This document shows, in pieces, positions 35,334 through 43,277 of a stretch of 64,000 nucleotides of DNA. Under the pieces are notes generated by a model. That model made no database searches. It worked only from the letters and a program-made list of their open reading frames with translations, and was not told where the DNA came from. The stretch is from IMG/VR virus record IMGVR_UViG_3300018405_000014, positions 1 through 64,000 of that record. One strand, written 5' to 3'. The translations under genes and the position numbers were made by a program. Each line of letters begins with the position of its first letter. The stretch's first letter is position 1. The stretch is from a virus.

Positions 35334-35758
35334 CTCCACCTTATAAAGATTTTCAGCGTGTCTACAATCAGTTAATTACGGATCATCCAGATGACTTCAG
35401 TAACATGGAGATCATTGAAGACGATGAGTTGGTGGACAATGCCCTGTCTTATTTCAAGCACGCTACGTTCCCCCTTATCTACCGTAGTAAGAGTTACGCG
35501 GTCGCCATTATCTACGCGCATAAACTCAATGAAATCTACGGTATCGATAAGTACGATATACTGAATGACCCTGATTTATTCCTGGGTCAGGACATGTATT
35601 TCGTACCGTATAGTCAAGACCCTGAGACATACGACCGAATCATGGAACGTCTAATGACCATCCCAAATTGGATTGAGTCAGGGTGGGCCCCTCAGACCGT
35701 TAAGTATTGTCTACTTGAATGTACTGAGGAAGGCATTGCTTCACTTAGCGAGGTGTAA
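35330..35758 (+). CDS. Small cassette protein, unknown
   Basis: A 142-residue acidic protein starting MTPPYKDFQRVY at an ATGA overlap with the preceding radical-SAM gene. It is helical with many aromatic residues and no cysteine pair. Small helical proteins in RiPP clusters often recognise the leader peptide, but this one does not show the recognisable winged-helix pattern of PqqD-like domains, so I leave it unassigned. Confidence 0.6.
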   Translation: MTPPYKDFQRVYNQLITDHPDDFSNMEIIEDDELVDNALSYFKHATFPLIYRSKSYAVAIIYAHKLNEIYGIDKYDILNDPDLFLGQDMYFVPYSQDPETYDRIMERLMTIPNWIESGWAPQTVKYCLLECTEEGIASLSEV

Positions 35759-35759
35759 T

Positions 35760-36320
35760 GTGGAAGTCTTTGAACTCTGGAAGACCCCGATTGTACGCAT
35801 CAATGTTGCGGATCGGTTCAACATGGCAGACTGGACCGATGAGGTGTTCGCACTATACAGCATGACTGGTGGGGAGGACAGCCGCCAGCGCTGCATCGAT
35901 AAAGATTTGTTTCCAGTCATCCTCAGTATGCGCGATGAGGTGATCACTCCGGCAGTGAAACAATTCTGCCTAGATCACTTCAATTACAAGGTTGGGAACT
36001 TCTACGTCGACACCAATGGCAAGTGGATTGTTGAGGGTGAAGGTCTGTATCCACATTACCATCCCGGTTCGGTTGTCTCGGCAATTTGCTACCCAGGTGA
36101 CTCGGTAAATGGCATGACCATGTTCGACCCGAAAGGGAATGCATGTCGTGGTTACCCAAAACCTATGCGGAACAGTGCACTATTCAAAAACTTTACACTA
36201 CAACCCAAGCAAGGGGACATCTATTTGTTCCCGAGTTATGTGCAGCACAGCGTAGCCCACGTCACCGAGGACTTGCGTCTGTCGTTACTGCACGAATACT
36301 ACATCATCGAGGACCTTTAG
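35760..36320 (+). CDS. 2OG-Fe(II) oxygenase-like protein (PF13759 type)
   Basis: A 186-residue protein starting at GTG (MEVFELWKTP) with AGGTG just upstream. The core matches the putative 2OG-Fe(II) oxygenase family seen in T4-like phages: HYHPGSVVSAICYPG (H99, H101), then MTMFDPKG, then GDIYLFPSYVQHSV (H163) and RLSLLHEYY (R173). The iron ligands and the 2-oxoglutarate-binding Arg appear present. It is the last gene of the cassette, which thus both begins and ends with an iron-dependent oxygenase. It may hydroxylate the same substrate as the radical-SAM enzymes. Confidence 0.75.
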   Translation: MEVFELWKTPIVRINVADRFNMADWTDEVFALYSMTGGEDSRQRCIDKDLFPVILSMRDEVITPAVKQFCLDHFNYKVGNFYVDTNGKWIVEGEGLYPHYHPGSVVSAICYPGDSVNGMTMFDPKGNACRGYPKPMRNSALFKNFTLQPKQGDIYLFPSYVQHSVAHVTEDLRLSLLHEYYIIEDL

Positions 36321-36322
36321 CC

Positions 36323-36359
36323 ATCGATGAGGGCGTCGCCTTGCGTGGTCTCCCTCGAT
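36323..36359. terminator. Weak hairpin at the end of the cassette
   Basis: ATCGATGAGGG and CCCTCGAT can pair with a bulge. It lies between the last cassette gene (36320) and the next fibre gene (36406). Weak, and without a T-run. Confidence 0.35.
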
Positions 36360-36405
36360 CTTCTGCTCTCTGGGCGGAAGATCACTTACCTGCTTGGAGT
36401 TCACA

Positions 36406-37839
36406 ATGTCAATTCCACCAATTATTCAATATCCCTTGGATCTCACTGGCACCTCGCCAACGAACCACATTGTTGGGGAAGTCCGTGATATCCTGACCGA
36501 TGCCAATCGGGTCTTTATTCCGTTGGCCGGTCCGTTTTATGCCGACAGTTTCACCATCCTCGACAACGAAACCGGTATGCCGCTACGCCCTGTGGATGAT
36601 TATATCCTGGCACAACCGTTTTCTCAAGCGTCGTTGCGCAGCGGCAAGGATGTTCAGTCGGCGGTCGTGCTTCGTGTATCAGCGCCGATCAGTGTCAAGC
36701 TTGACTACCGTGTAGTCGGTGGTGAGTATTCCTGGAACCTCGATGCGTTGCAGGACCTGATCACTCAGTTGGATCTGGATGACCGCCCTATCAAATGGGG
36801 TTCTGTTCTGGGTCGTCCAACAGCCTATCCAGCAGCCCCTCACATCCATGACATCGGTGATACCTTTGGCTGGGAATATGTCGTCTGGCAACTTGAGCGC
36901 ATCACTCAAGCGATCATGGTGGGCGATGAAGCCTCGCATGAAGAGATCCGTCAGCAAATCCGGATTGTTGAAGAGCAGCTTATTTCGCTCATTGGCAGTT
37001 TGGACAATCGACTGGTCACGCACGTTAATGACAAAACCAACCCCCATGCCACGACCAAAGCACAGGTCGGGCTTGGAAGCGTCGACAACTATGCCACAGC
37101 CACGGCAGCTGAAGCCCTGGCGGGTCTGGTAAACAACCGCTTCATGACCCCAGCGCTGGCCAACACTCTGGCACAACGCATTGCAGCCGAACACGTAGCA
37201 GACCATGAGGCCAAGAAGACCAACCCCCATGCGGTTACTAAGGCGCAAGTGGGTCTGGGTAATGTGGACAATTACCTCACGGCTACCCAAGCACAGGCCA
37301 CTAATGGCACCGCGAACGACAAGTTCATGACGCCCTTGAGGACCAAGGAAGCGATCAATGCCATCGCCGGGAATTTGCTGCAGGCGCACATCAACAACAC
37401 CAGTAACCCACACTCTACGACCAAAGCACAGGTCGGCTTGGGTAATGTGGACAATTACAGCACCGCCACCGCCGAACAGGGTATTTCCACTACGATCTCC
37501 GATAAGTTCATGACGCCTCAACGGACTTATCAGGCCATCATGTCGCACGCCGGAAATGCCCTGAACAGCCACATCGGAAATCTGAACAACCCACACCAGA
37601 CCACCGCAGCACAAGTGGGCGCATACACCACAAGTCAGACCGACACCCTGCTGTCCAGGAAATTGGGTTCGGCTGAGACAGCGGTCAATGCGAATCGTCT
37701 GGAAAACACCACCCGTGCATCAATCCTGTCGGATGCTTACGCAGCTGTCGGAAGCATGGGTAAGCGCAACGTGTTCATCTCCACGGTCGATCCAACCGGC
37801 TCTCAAGGTGCGGTAGGTGATATCTGGCTGACTTACTGA
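36406..37839 (+). CDS. Tail fibre with NPHxVTKAQVGLG repeats (third copy)
   Basis: A 477-residue fibre starting MSIPPIIQYPLDLTG, with TTGGAG before the ATG; a TTG four codons earlier is less likely. The N-terminal 200 residues are nearly the same as in 23420-24994. Shaft repeats (NPHATTKAQVGLGSVDNY, NPHAVTKAQVGLGNVDNY, and two more) follow at about 205-420. The tip differs: it ends with RNVFISTVDPTGSQGAVGDI. Next gene (Gly-rich tip) starts 10 bp later, so the two may make one distal complex. Confidence 0.85.
   Translation: MSIPPIIQYPLDLTGTSPTNHIVGEVRDILTDANRVFIPLAGPFYADSFTILDNETGMPLRPVDDYILAQPFSQASLRSGKDVQSAVVLRVSAPISVKLDYRVVGGEYSWNLDALQDLITQLDLDDRPIKWGSVLGRPTAYPAAPHIHDIGDTFGWEYVVWQLERITQAIMVGDEASHEEIRQQIRIVEEQLISLIGSLDNRLVTHVNDKTNPHATTKAQVGLGSVDNYATATAAEALAGLVNNRFMTPALANTLAQRIAAEHVADHEAKKTNPHAVTKAQVGLGNVDNYLTATQAQATNGTANDKFMTPLRTKEAINAIAGNLLQAHINNTSNPHSTTKAQVGLGNVDNYSTATAEQGISTTISDKFMTPQRTYQAIMSHAGNALNSHIGNLNNPHQTTAAQVGAYTTSQTDTLLSRKLGSAETAVNANRLENTTRASILSDAYAAVGSMGKRNVFISTVDPTGSQGAVGDIWLTY
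36607..36658 (+). repeat. 52-nt direct repeat, copy 2
   Basis: Identical to 23621-23672. Together with the 44-nt repeat it marks recombination between the fibre genes that flank the radical-SAM cassette. Confidence 0.85.
37054..37097 (+). repeat. 44-nt direct repeat, copy 2
   Basis: Identical to 24434-24477, in the shaft repeats of the second flanking fibre gene. Confidence 0.85.
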
Positions 37840-37849
37840 GGAAGCTGAT

Positions 37850-38983
37850 ATGCCTATTGACATGAAGATAGGTCCATCGACCTGGGCCAGGACAAAGCAA
37901 CCGCATGTGAAGGTGTCTGACTCGAGCTGGGCGCCGTTGAAACGCGCGCTGGTGAAAACAACTGCAGGCTGGAAGGAAGTCTGGCCATCGGAAATGGTTT
38001 ACACCCACACCGGTGTTGGTTATAACCTGAACATCTACAACTGTTTCGGTCAACCCAATTCGCCTGGGAAGTACGTGTTTGTTAACAACGGCTACATTGG
38101 TTCAGATACTACCGATCAATGGGCCTTGGCGACAGGTGTGTTCCCGGCAGGTTCAACTGTGGTCATCATCAACAATGGCCTGATCATTGGACGGGGTGGT
38201 CACGGTGCATCCTTCCATAGCTATGGAATGAGTTCATCGATCAGTCAGGCCGGCCCTGGCGGCCCTGGACTTAACCTCCAGACACCCGTCACTATCCAGA
38301 ACAATGGGGTTATCGCGGGTGGTGGTGGTGGTGGCGGTGCCAGTGGAGACTTCGGCGGGAAAACACGTTGGAACTTCCGAGGGGGTGGCGGTGCAGGCAT
38401 TGAGCCAGGTGTAGGTGGTATCCATACCTGGGGTAATACGCCACCTTCCCCGGCCACTTATGAATTGGGAGGTATCGCCAGAAGTGGCAGTGATGGACAT
38501 GGTGGCAACGCAGGTGTAAATGGACGAACTGCAACCATGGTTGTCAACAACGACCACTCGATGATGACGATTGGTGCACCTGCTGGTATCTCCATTGGCA
38601 GTACTGGTTTTATTCAGGCCGGTTCTACCGGTTTGGATTCCACCCGTGTTAAAGGTCGACAGGTTGGGGGTACGGGACGTACTCGTATACGGGTTGCCAG
38701 TATCGATGGTCGAGGCCAATACGGTGATACCCTCACCGTGAACCTGACCTATGACGGCCCGGCTGGTACCATCGGCGGATCATGGATTTCAGGCGGTTCC
38801 ATGATCTCGGTCGGGCGCATCGGAAACACCTTCAGATTTACCGCAACAGGGTACGAAAGCGGGTATTCGAGAAACTTCTGGCGCAGTGGGACCATGCGGT
38901 TCACCCTGACAACTGGGGAAGGCAGTGACTACCAGGATGTGTACATCCGAGTAGGTGATGGCGGCTACTTTGAACTTTACTAA
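37850..38983 (+). CDS. Gly-rich tail tip / receptor-binding protein
   Basis: A 377-residue protein starting MPIDMKIGPSTWAR with GGAAGCTGAT upstream. Residues 1-50 contain KTTAGWKEVWPSEM, a typical fibre-tip linker. Residues 60-260 are rich in glycine (GGGGGGASGDFGG, GGGGAGIEPGVGG) and asparagine strands (VTIQNNGVIAG), like polyglycine-helix receptor-binding tips. The last 90 residues form a beta-sandwich-like domain. The stop at 38981 is directly followed by an in-frame Hint-like segment, suggesting the gene once was longer. Confidence 0.75.
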   Translation: MPIDMKIGPSTWARTKQPHVKVSDSSWAPLKRALVKTTAGWKEVWPSEMVYTHTGVGYNLNIYNCFGQPNSPGKYVFVNNGYIGSDTTDQWALATGVFPAGSTVVIINNGLIIGRGGHGASFHSYGMSSSISQAGPGGPGLNLQTPVTIQNNGVIAGGGGGGGASGDFGGKTRWNFRGGGGAGIEPGVGGIHTWGNTPPSPATYELGGIARSGSDGHGGNAGVNGRTATMVVNNDHSMMTIGAPAGISIGSTGFIQAGSTGLDSTRVKGRQVGGTGRTRIRVASIDGRGQYGDTLTVNLTYDGPAGTIGGSWISGGSMISVGRIGNTFRFTATGYESGYSRNFWRSGTMRFTLTTGEGSDYQDVYIRVGDGGYFELY

Positions 38984-39204
38984 GATACGAGTGGCGGGGG
39001 TTGTTGTTTCACGGGCGATTCGCTGGTAACCATGTACAACGGTGACCTCAAGCGAATTGATGAGGTGGTACCAGGCGATCTGGTCAAGACTCCGTGCAGT
39101 TTACGTGGGACGGTTCGAACGAGCAGATCCCAGTTTACAGCGTTTACGACTACGAGTTGCCTGCAGTGGATGCCTCACCATTCAAGCGCATCAGCGACAA
39201 GTAA
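38984..39204 (+). pseudogene. Decayed 3' extension with Hint-like start
   Basis: Directly after the TAA of the Gly-rich gene and in the same frame, the sequence reads GGGCCFTGDSLVTM, then KRIDEVVPGDLVKT, the opening of a Hint/intein-type domain (Cys at the cleavage position, GD..V motif). The frame then loses sense, while another frame reads DGSNEQIPVYSVYDYELPAV and stops at 39202-39204, just before a family-type hairpin. I read it as the frameshifted remnant of a longer tip protein. Stop readthrough plus frameshifting is a less likely alternative. Confidence 0.5.
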
Positions 39205-39207
39205 TTG

Positions 39208-39236
39208 CATACGGGAGGGGCAACCCTCTCGCTATG
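39208..39236. terminator. Degenerate CATA/TATG hairpin
   Basis: CATACGGGAGGGG-CAA-CCCTCTCGCTATG: an imperfect member of the GC-rich hairpin family. It marks the end of the decayed tip gene. Confidence 0.55.
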
Positions 39237-39293
39237 TCACGTCTCATTATATGACCAGAACACCTACCCACCACTCCGAGCAAGGGGTTATTC

Positions 39294-39929
39294 ATGCTTG
39301 ATGAAATTTACACCGGTCCTGACCGAGGCCATTTCAGGACCATCCGTCTACTGGACAATAGCGGTGTTCAGCAACTGGCAAACTGCCGAATCAAGGAAGC
39401 TACGGTATTCAACTACCTGAGCGACCTGAAGTACGCCATTATTGGTTACACCGTTGAATGGTGGAAGAATGACGAACAAGCCCCGCACGAGGGCGGTGAA
39501 TCGCAGATCTACATTCCACACGGTCGACCCAATGTCAACAAGCTTTACTTCCGGGCTAAGTCGAGCATCACCTCGAACATGCTGTATCTGGAAGATGCCA
39601 TCATCAACGACTTCCTGAACACCAAGGCATTGGCTGATCCGATGTCCCTGCAGTCGTACAGTCAGGAAGCGGCTGAACAAACTGCCTCAGTGGCCATCTG
39701 GCGTGAATTGGAAGGCACTCCTTACTCGTACAACGAAGCCGTCCACATCACCCAATTGCAAGCCACACCTGACAGCCCACTGATGGTGGTCTCTCAAGGT
39801 CTGCGGGCCAACTGGCGTCACACTGGTGCAGAGGAATTGCTCCAACTTCGCGTGACGGATTATGCCTTCACCAAACTGCGTGAGTGCTACGAAAAGCTCC
39901 ATGCTGCTATTATTACCGAGGATGTATAA
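39294..39929 (+). CDS. Unknown virion-type protein
   Basis: A 211-residue protein starting MLDEIYTGPDRGHF with AAGGGG upstream. It is beta-rich at the start and helical later, without enzyme motifs. It lies 4 bp before the endolysin gene and probably shares its transcript. Tail or baseplate function is likely from the neighbours but not shown by sequence. Confidence 0.6.
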   Translation: MLDEIYTGPDRGHFRTIRLLDNSGVQQLANCRIKEATVFNYLSDLKYAIIGYTVEWWKNDEQAPHEGGESQIYIPHGRPNVNKLYFRAKSSITSNMLYLEDAIINDFLNTKALADPMSLQSYSQEAAEQTASVAIWRELEGTPYSYNEAVHITQLQATPDSPLMVVSQGLRANWRHTGAEELLQLRVTDYAFTKLRECYEKLHAAIITEDV

Positions 39930-39932
39930 GTC

Positions 39933-40655
39933 ATGGCCACTAAAGAAACCTTGAAAGAACTCCAGCGCCAAATGAAGGCAGCTGGGATGTACAGCGGCGC
40001 TATCGATGGACTCTGGGGCCCGATCAGTCACGGAGCGTTTCTCAATGCCCGCCGCAAAGCGCTGCGGATGAGCCGACCGAGCGCTGAAGCCAATGGCATT
40101 GGTCCGTTGCTGTTCAGTTACTGTAAAGCCACTGCATGGTCCGCCAAGGTCTCTGAAGAATTCGTAGGGATGGTACATCAGATCTGTGACGACCTGCAGA
40201 TGGGTACCCAGGGCGCTGACCTACTGATGTCCTGCATGGCGTTCGAGACGGGCGAGACCTTCAGTCCCTCCATCAAGAACGGTGCTGGCGCACCTCACTA
40301 CGGTCTGATCCAGTTTGGCAGGGCTGCTGCAAAGGACGTAGGGACCACTGTAGAGGCGCTGGTGACCCTGACAGCCGAACAGCAGCTGATCTACGTCCAC
40401 AAGTTCTTCAAGCCGTATAAAGGCAAACTGAAGACCCTGAGTGACATTTACATGCGCATCCTCTACCCTGTGGCCGTTGGTAAGCCCGAAGACTATGTAT
40501 TATTCAGTGAAAAGAATACGAAGTCTAAGGCATATGTTCAAAACCGTGGTCTCGATGCTAACCGTGATGGGCTTATCACCAAAGCCGAAGCCGCTGCAAA
40601 AGTACAGGACAAGTTGCGTCGTGGTCTGCATCCCCGTAATCTGCGGGCCTGCTGA
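39933..40655 (+). CDS. Endolysin: peptidoglycan-binding plus lytic transglycosylase-like
   Basis: A 240-residue protein. Residues 5-60 form a peptidoglycan-binding domain (LQRQMKAAGMYSGAIDGLWG). The catalytic domain begins near 65: E105 in MAFETGETFSPSIKNGAG followed by GLIQF is the SLT-like active site seen in phiKZ gp144. A loop DANRDGLITKAE (about 208-219) resembles an EF-hand calcium site. It cleaves cell-wall glycan at lysis or, if packaged, at entry. No signal peptide is present, so release would need a holin. Ends at the terminator at 40679. Confidence 0.88.
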   Translation: MATKETLKELQRQMKAAGMYSGAIDGLWGPISHGAFLNARRKALRMSRPSAEANGIGPLLFSYCKATAWSAKVSEEFVGMVHQICDDLQMGTQGADLLMSCMAFETGETFSPSIKNGAGAPHYGLIQFGRAAAKDVGTTVEALVTLTAEQQLIYVHKFFKPYKGKLKTLSDIYMRILYPVAVGKPEDYVLFSEKNTKSKAYVQNRGLDANRDGLITKAEAAAKVQDKLRRGLHPRNLRAC

Positions 40656-40678
40656 AACAAAAAAAAGAAAGTGAAGCT

Positions 40679-40702
40679 AGAGGGAGCCCTAGGGCTCCCT
40701 CT
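40679..40702. terminator. Bidirectional terminator after endolysin
   Basis: AGAGGGAGCCC-TA-GGGCTCCCTCT, an 11-bp perfect stem, then TATG. It lies between the endolysin stop and the converging small gene 40797-40961. Confidence 0.8.
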
Positions 40703-40796
40703 TATGCCGGCTGTAGGTATTCTTACGACCGTTCTGATTTGGTAAGACGAGTAGCACGAATGCCACAGAAGTTGAAAGTGTCTGGCAGACCGTGAG

Positions 40797-40961
40797 TCAG
40801 ATGCCAAGGGCTGATTCCAGGTGCGCAATCTTACGTTCATACTCCAGAACCTCTGGACTGCGAACGCCATAGCGACGCATTGCCCGTTCGAGCAAGCGTA
40901 CGGTATGGTCCAGATCGGATTTGAGGGCGCGGTTGTCGATACCGAACAGTTTCTTAAACAT
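40797..40961 (-). CDS. 54-residue small protein
   Basis: A short gene with a strong ribosome binding site (AAGGAGGGCGCACC before the ATG at 40961). The product starts MFKKLFGIDNRALK and ends HLESALGI; it is basic at the start and helical throughout, with regular leucines. It has no membrane segment. It sits downstream of 41004-41504 in the same direction and can be cotranscribed with it. Function unknown. Confidence 0.6.
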   Translation of the reverse strand: MFKKLFGIDNRALKSDLDHTVRLLERAMRRYGVRSPEVLEYERKIAHLESALGI

Positions 40962-41003
40962 GGTGCGCCCTCCTTTGGGCCAGTAATAAATTAGGTGGTG
41001 AGA

Positions 41004-41504
41004 TTAACGGCGCTTGGATGAAAGCATGCCAAGGCCAATACCCAGCAGGGTACCCAGGGCCACTGAAGCATTTTCAGTGGCCCTGGTGTGAGTGGATGTG
41101 CCAAAGGTCCGCACCACAGTAGGTTCTACAGCATCCCACGGATCATCGACCGGTACTTCACGCACCTTGGGGTTAGCCTCAGTGCAGTTGTTTACCAGAC
41201 CGACGATATCGTTGTACCCGATGACGAAATGATCGACACCGAGGGCGATGCATGCTGCAGCTACATGATGCTTCTCAGTAGCGGACAACCCACTCCAGGG
41301 ATTGAAGTACAGGGTGTAGGTGCAACGGTATTCGATCTGCACGGACTTGAGTTCCAGCTGACCTTTGGTGGTCTTGTTGAAGACCACCTTGTTGGCTGTA
41401 CCGCGACCAAAGGTAACGACCACACGGGTGCTGGTCGATTCGACATTCGCAGTCTTGGAGAGAATGGTGGCGATAGCAGAAACATCGAGGGTATGAACAT
41501 TCAT
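41004..41504 (-). CDS. Unknown protein with C-terminal membrane segment
   Basis: A 166-residue protein starting MNVHTLDVSAIATIL. The body is beta-rich and soluble; the last 25 residues (NASVALGTLLGIGLGMLSSKRR) form a short Gly/Leu membrane-type helix ending in basic residues, a tail-anchor-like arrangement. The gene lies between lysis and tail genes. It could be a membrane-anchored accessory; nothing more specific can be said. Confidence 0.6.
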   Translation of the reverse strand: MNVHTLDVSAIATILSKTANVESTSTRVVVTFGRGTANKVVFNKTTKGQLELKSVQIEYRCTYTLYFNPWSGLSATEKHHVAAACIALGVDHFVIGYNDIVGLVNNCTEANPKVREVPVDDPWDAVEPTVVRTFGTSTHTRATENASVALGTLLGIGLGMLSSKRR

Positions 41505-41535
41505 GGGTAGTTCTCCTAAGAACAGGGTAATGGTG

Positions 41536-41769
41536 TTAAATCAGTTGTTCGAGTAAGTGTCTGTGAAACTGCTCACGGTACGAGCGATCATCTCCTCCAG
41601 CCGCGGTGAGGCTGCGAATGAGACGCCCGTCGTCTAACCGGTAATACGGTTGTTTAAGGAACGTGGTCAGTGGCATGAATGTCATGGCTGACCGGGTTAC
41701 TGGGACCATCACCCCCGTCTCGGGGTGCGGCATGAAAAAACGGTACGTGTTAGGTACTGTGTCAGTCAT
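41536..41769 (-). CDS. Small unknown protein (77 residues)
   Basis: Starts MTDTVPNTYRFFMPH with AGGAGTCAGGTCC before the ATG, a very good site. The product is polar and contains many aromatic and basic residues. It precedes 41004-41504 by 31 bp on the same strand, so they likely form a small operon with 40797-40961. Confidence 0.6.
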   Translation of the reverse strand: MTDTVPNTYRFFMPHPETGVMVPVTRSAMTFMPLTTFLKQPYYRLDDGRLIRSLTAAGGDDRSYREQFHRHLLEQLI

Positions 41770-42135
41770 GGACCTGACTCCTGAGGGGATTGCTGGGGTA
41801 TATCACCAGTACTATGTAGGGTTGAAAAAAGTTCGAATCAAAAAATAAAGGGATGATAGATCAGTTTATCAGGCACAGGCCTAACGACTGATCTATCAGA
41901 ATTTCGGTGAGACGGCATAATGGGTAGTCAGGGGCGATGGCCATTGCCGATCGCTCGCCTGATCCTACCCCGGAGGCACTGTGGTACCTATCCTCCCTAT
42001 AGCATACTGCCGACCTAGTTATTTTTTACTATTTTGACTGAACTGACTTCGAAGGCACAACGAATTCTAACAAGAGAAGTGACCACTTCACCTAGGTGAT
42101 GTAGGGCTGACTTTAATTCGAATCGAATCGGCATG
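41770..42135. other. Gene-free structured intergenic region
   Basis: No supportable gene lies in these 366 bp. Two inverted repeats stand out: TGATAGATCAGT (41854-41865) with ACTGATCTATCA (41887-41898), a 12-bp perfect stem with a 21-nt loop; and 41922-41970, where GGGTAG/CTACCC and TCAGG/CCTGA form a bulged stem preceded by CATAA. The region is upstream of the small minus-strand operon at 41.0-41.8 kb and may hold its promoter and leader, or a small RNA. Confidence 0.4.
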
Positions 42136-42152
42136 GGGAGGCAGTGCCTCCC
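42136..42152. terminator. GC-rich terminator
   Basis: GGGAGGC-AGT-GCCTCCC, a 7-bp stem with CAT at its left and TTATG at its right. It follows the minus-strand gene 42162-42434. Confidence 0.65.
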
Positions 42153-42161
42153 TCGTTATGT

Positions 42162-42434
42162 TCAGAACCCGTTCATCTTGGTCCATTCACGATCTGTCCA
42201 CTTGGGCGTATCAGGCGATACTGCTACCAAGCTAGACCGTTCAGCGATCCATTTGTACTTCGTGACCCCATCGTAGTCACCCGACTTGCAGAACATCTCG
42301 AACGCATCTGCAGGAGTGTACTCGTAGTCGTTCTTATACCACTCTCGCTTCTCCAGATACAACTCATCACCATCAATCACCTTGATGATAAAGGGGGTCT
42401 TCTGTAAATCCTCGAAGTAGATCGCTTGTTTCAT
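42162..42434 (-). CDS. Small unknown protein (90 residues)
   Basis: Starts MKQAIYFEDLQKTPF with AGGACAATAACA before the ATG. The protein is mixed alpha/beta and rich in Asp, Glu, Lys and Tyr, consistent with a small soluble globular protein. It diverges from the fibre-like gene 42648 across a 213-bp gap. Function unknown. Confidence 0.6.
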   Translation of the reverse strand: MKQAIYFEDLQKTPFIIKVIDGDELYLEKREWYKNDYEYTPADAFEMFCKSGDYDGVTKYKWIAERSSLVAVSPDTPKWTDREWTKMNGF

Positions 42435-42647
42435 TGTTATTGTCCTATCGTGATGACCATTACCAATTAACTAAGTTGACCGCCGATCCCACCCCAACAC
42501 CTTGTCCCTCATCGTCGTCGGACTGCGCTTAGGGACACCAGAGCCATTACCCCGGTCACACCAATATACAGGTTTAGTGTTTATTCACGCCCGACCTTAA
42601 CAAATAGTGTGAAAGATCTTTCTATTGACTTACTTCGGTGACTTACA
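42435..42647. promoter_or_regulatory. Divergent intergenic region with hairpin
   Basis: This gap between divergent genes must carry promoters for both. It holds TGTCCCT (42503-42509) and AGGGACA (42531-42537), a 7-bp inverted repeat with a 21-nt loop, but no convincing -35/-10 pair. I see no gene in it. Confidence 0.35.
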
Positions 42648-43277
42648 ATGCTACTCAATATGGTTATGGCGGCACATCAAGGGCGTCTTCGTTGGGGTCG
42701 GAGACCCACTCCCAATGGTCAGGTACTGTTCGATACACCGGGCACATTTCAATGGACGTGTCCTGAAGGGGTCACCAAAGTATGCATTGCCATGGTTGGC
42801 CATGGCGGCACTGCCAATAGAGATCCGTCGTACGTAGGCGGTGGCGCCAACATCCGTTATATAAACGACATCGACGTAGTCCCTGGACAGGTATACGGCA
42901 TCGTTGTAGCAAGACCTCATCCACATTTCGCAGGTAACGCCAACAATAACTGCGGTGCGCTAGGTTATAGCTGTACATCTCCGCTTAAAGGTGTCGTACA
43001 AGGCTGGAATGGAGGCGAGAGTAGAGTAAGTATCGCTCAGAACGCGAATCGATTTGGTAATAGCGCAGGCAACCTGGGAACTCACGGACATGGTATAGAT
43101 CTCCGTACGTTTAATACAGTCCCTCCTAACAGTGCTACATTCTCTGGTGGTAACTATGGCGCGGGTGCTGGTGTGAGTAATCAGTGGCGAATGACAGGCG
43201 CGGCTGGAAGGTCAGCACTCCGCATCATCTGGGGTGAGGATCGTACCTTCCCAGACAAAAACATCGGTGATCTATAA
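42648..43277 (+). CDS. Gly-rich tail fibre-like module
   Basis: A 209-residue protein starting MLLNMVMAAHQGRL. After the first 20 residues comes LFDTPGTFQWTCPEGVTKV, the typical strand of phage Gly-rich fibre domains (PGTYTWTVPAGVT type), then Gly/Asn-rich loops (GGGANIRYIN, FSGGNYGAGAG). The N-terminal peptide resembles that of other small modules in the window (43277, 44007, 18908). Its stop overlaps the start of 43277. Probably a receptor-binding or decoration module; lowered codon regularity compared with neighbours may reflect transfer. Confidence 0.6.
   Translation: MLLNMVMAAHQGRLRWGRRPTPNGQVLFDTPGTFQWTCPEGVTKVCIAMVGHGGTANRDPSYVGGGANIRYINDIDVVPGQVYGIVVARPHPHFAGNANNNCGALGYSCTSPLKGVVQGWNGGESRVSIAQNANRFGNSAGNLGTHGHGIDLRTFNTVPPNSATFSGGNYGAGAGVSNQWRMTGAAGRSALRIIWGEDRTFPDKNIGDL

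Noticed and set aside
39042-39254. A 70-codon plus-strand frame downstream of the Gly-rich tip gene
   Set aside because: It is out of frame with both readable fragments (Hint-like start and ELPAV end) and has no ribosome binding site.
41825-41850. GTTCGAATC, a T-loop-like sequence that could mark a tRNA
   Set aside because: The bases on both sides are runs of A that cannot form the T-stem, and no anticodon arm or acceptor stem fits. The similar string near 42118 also fails.
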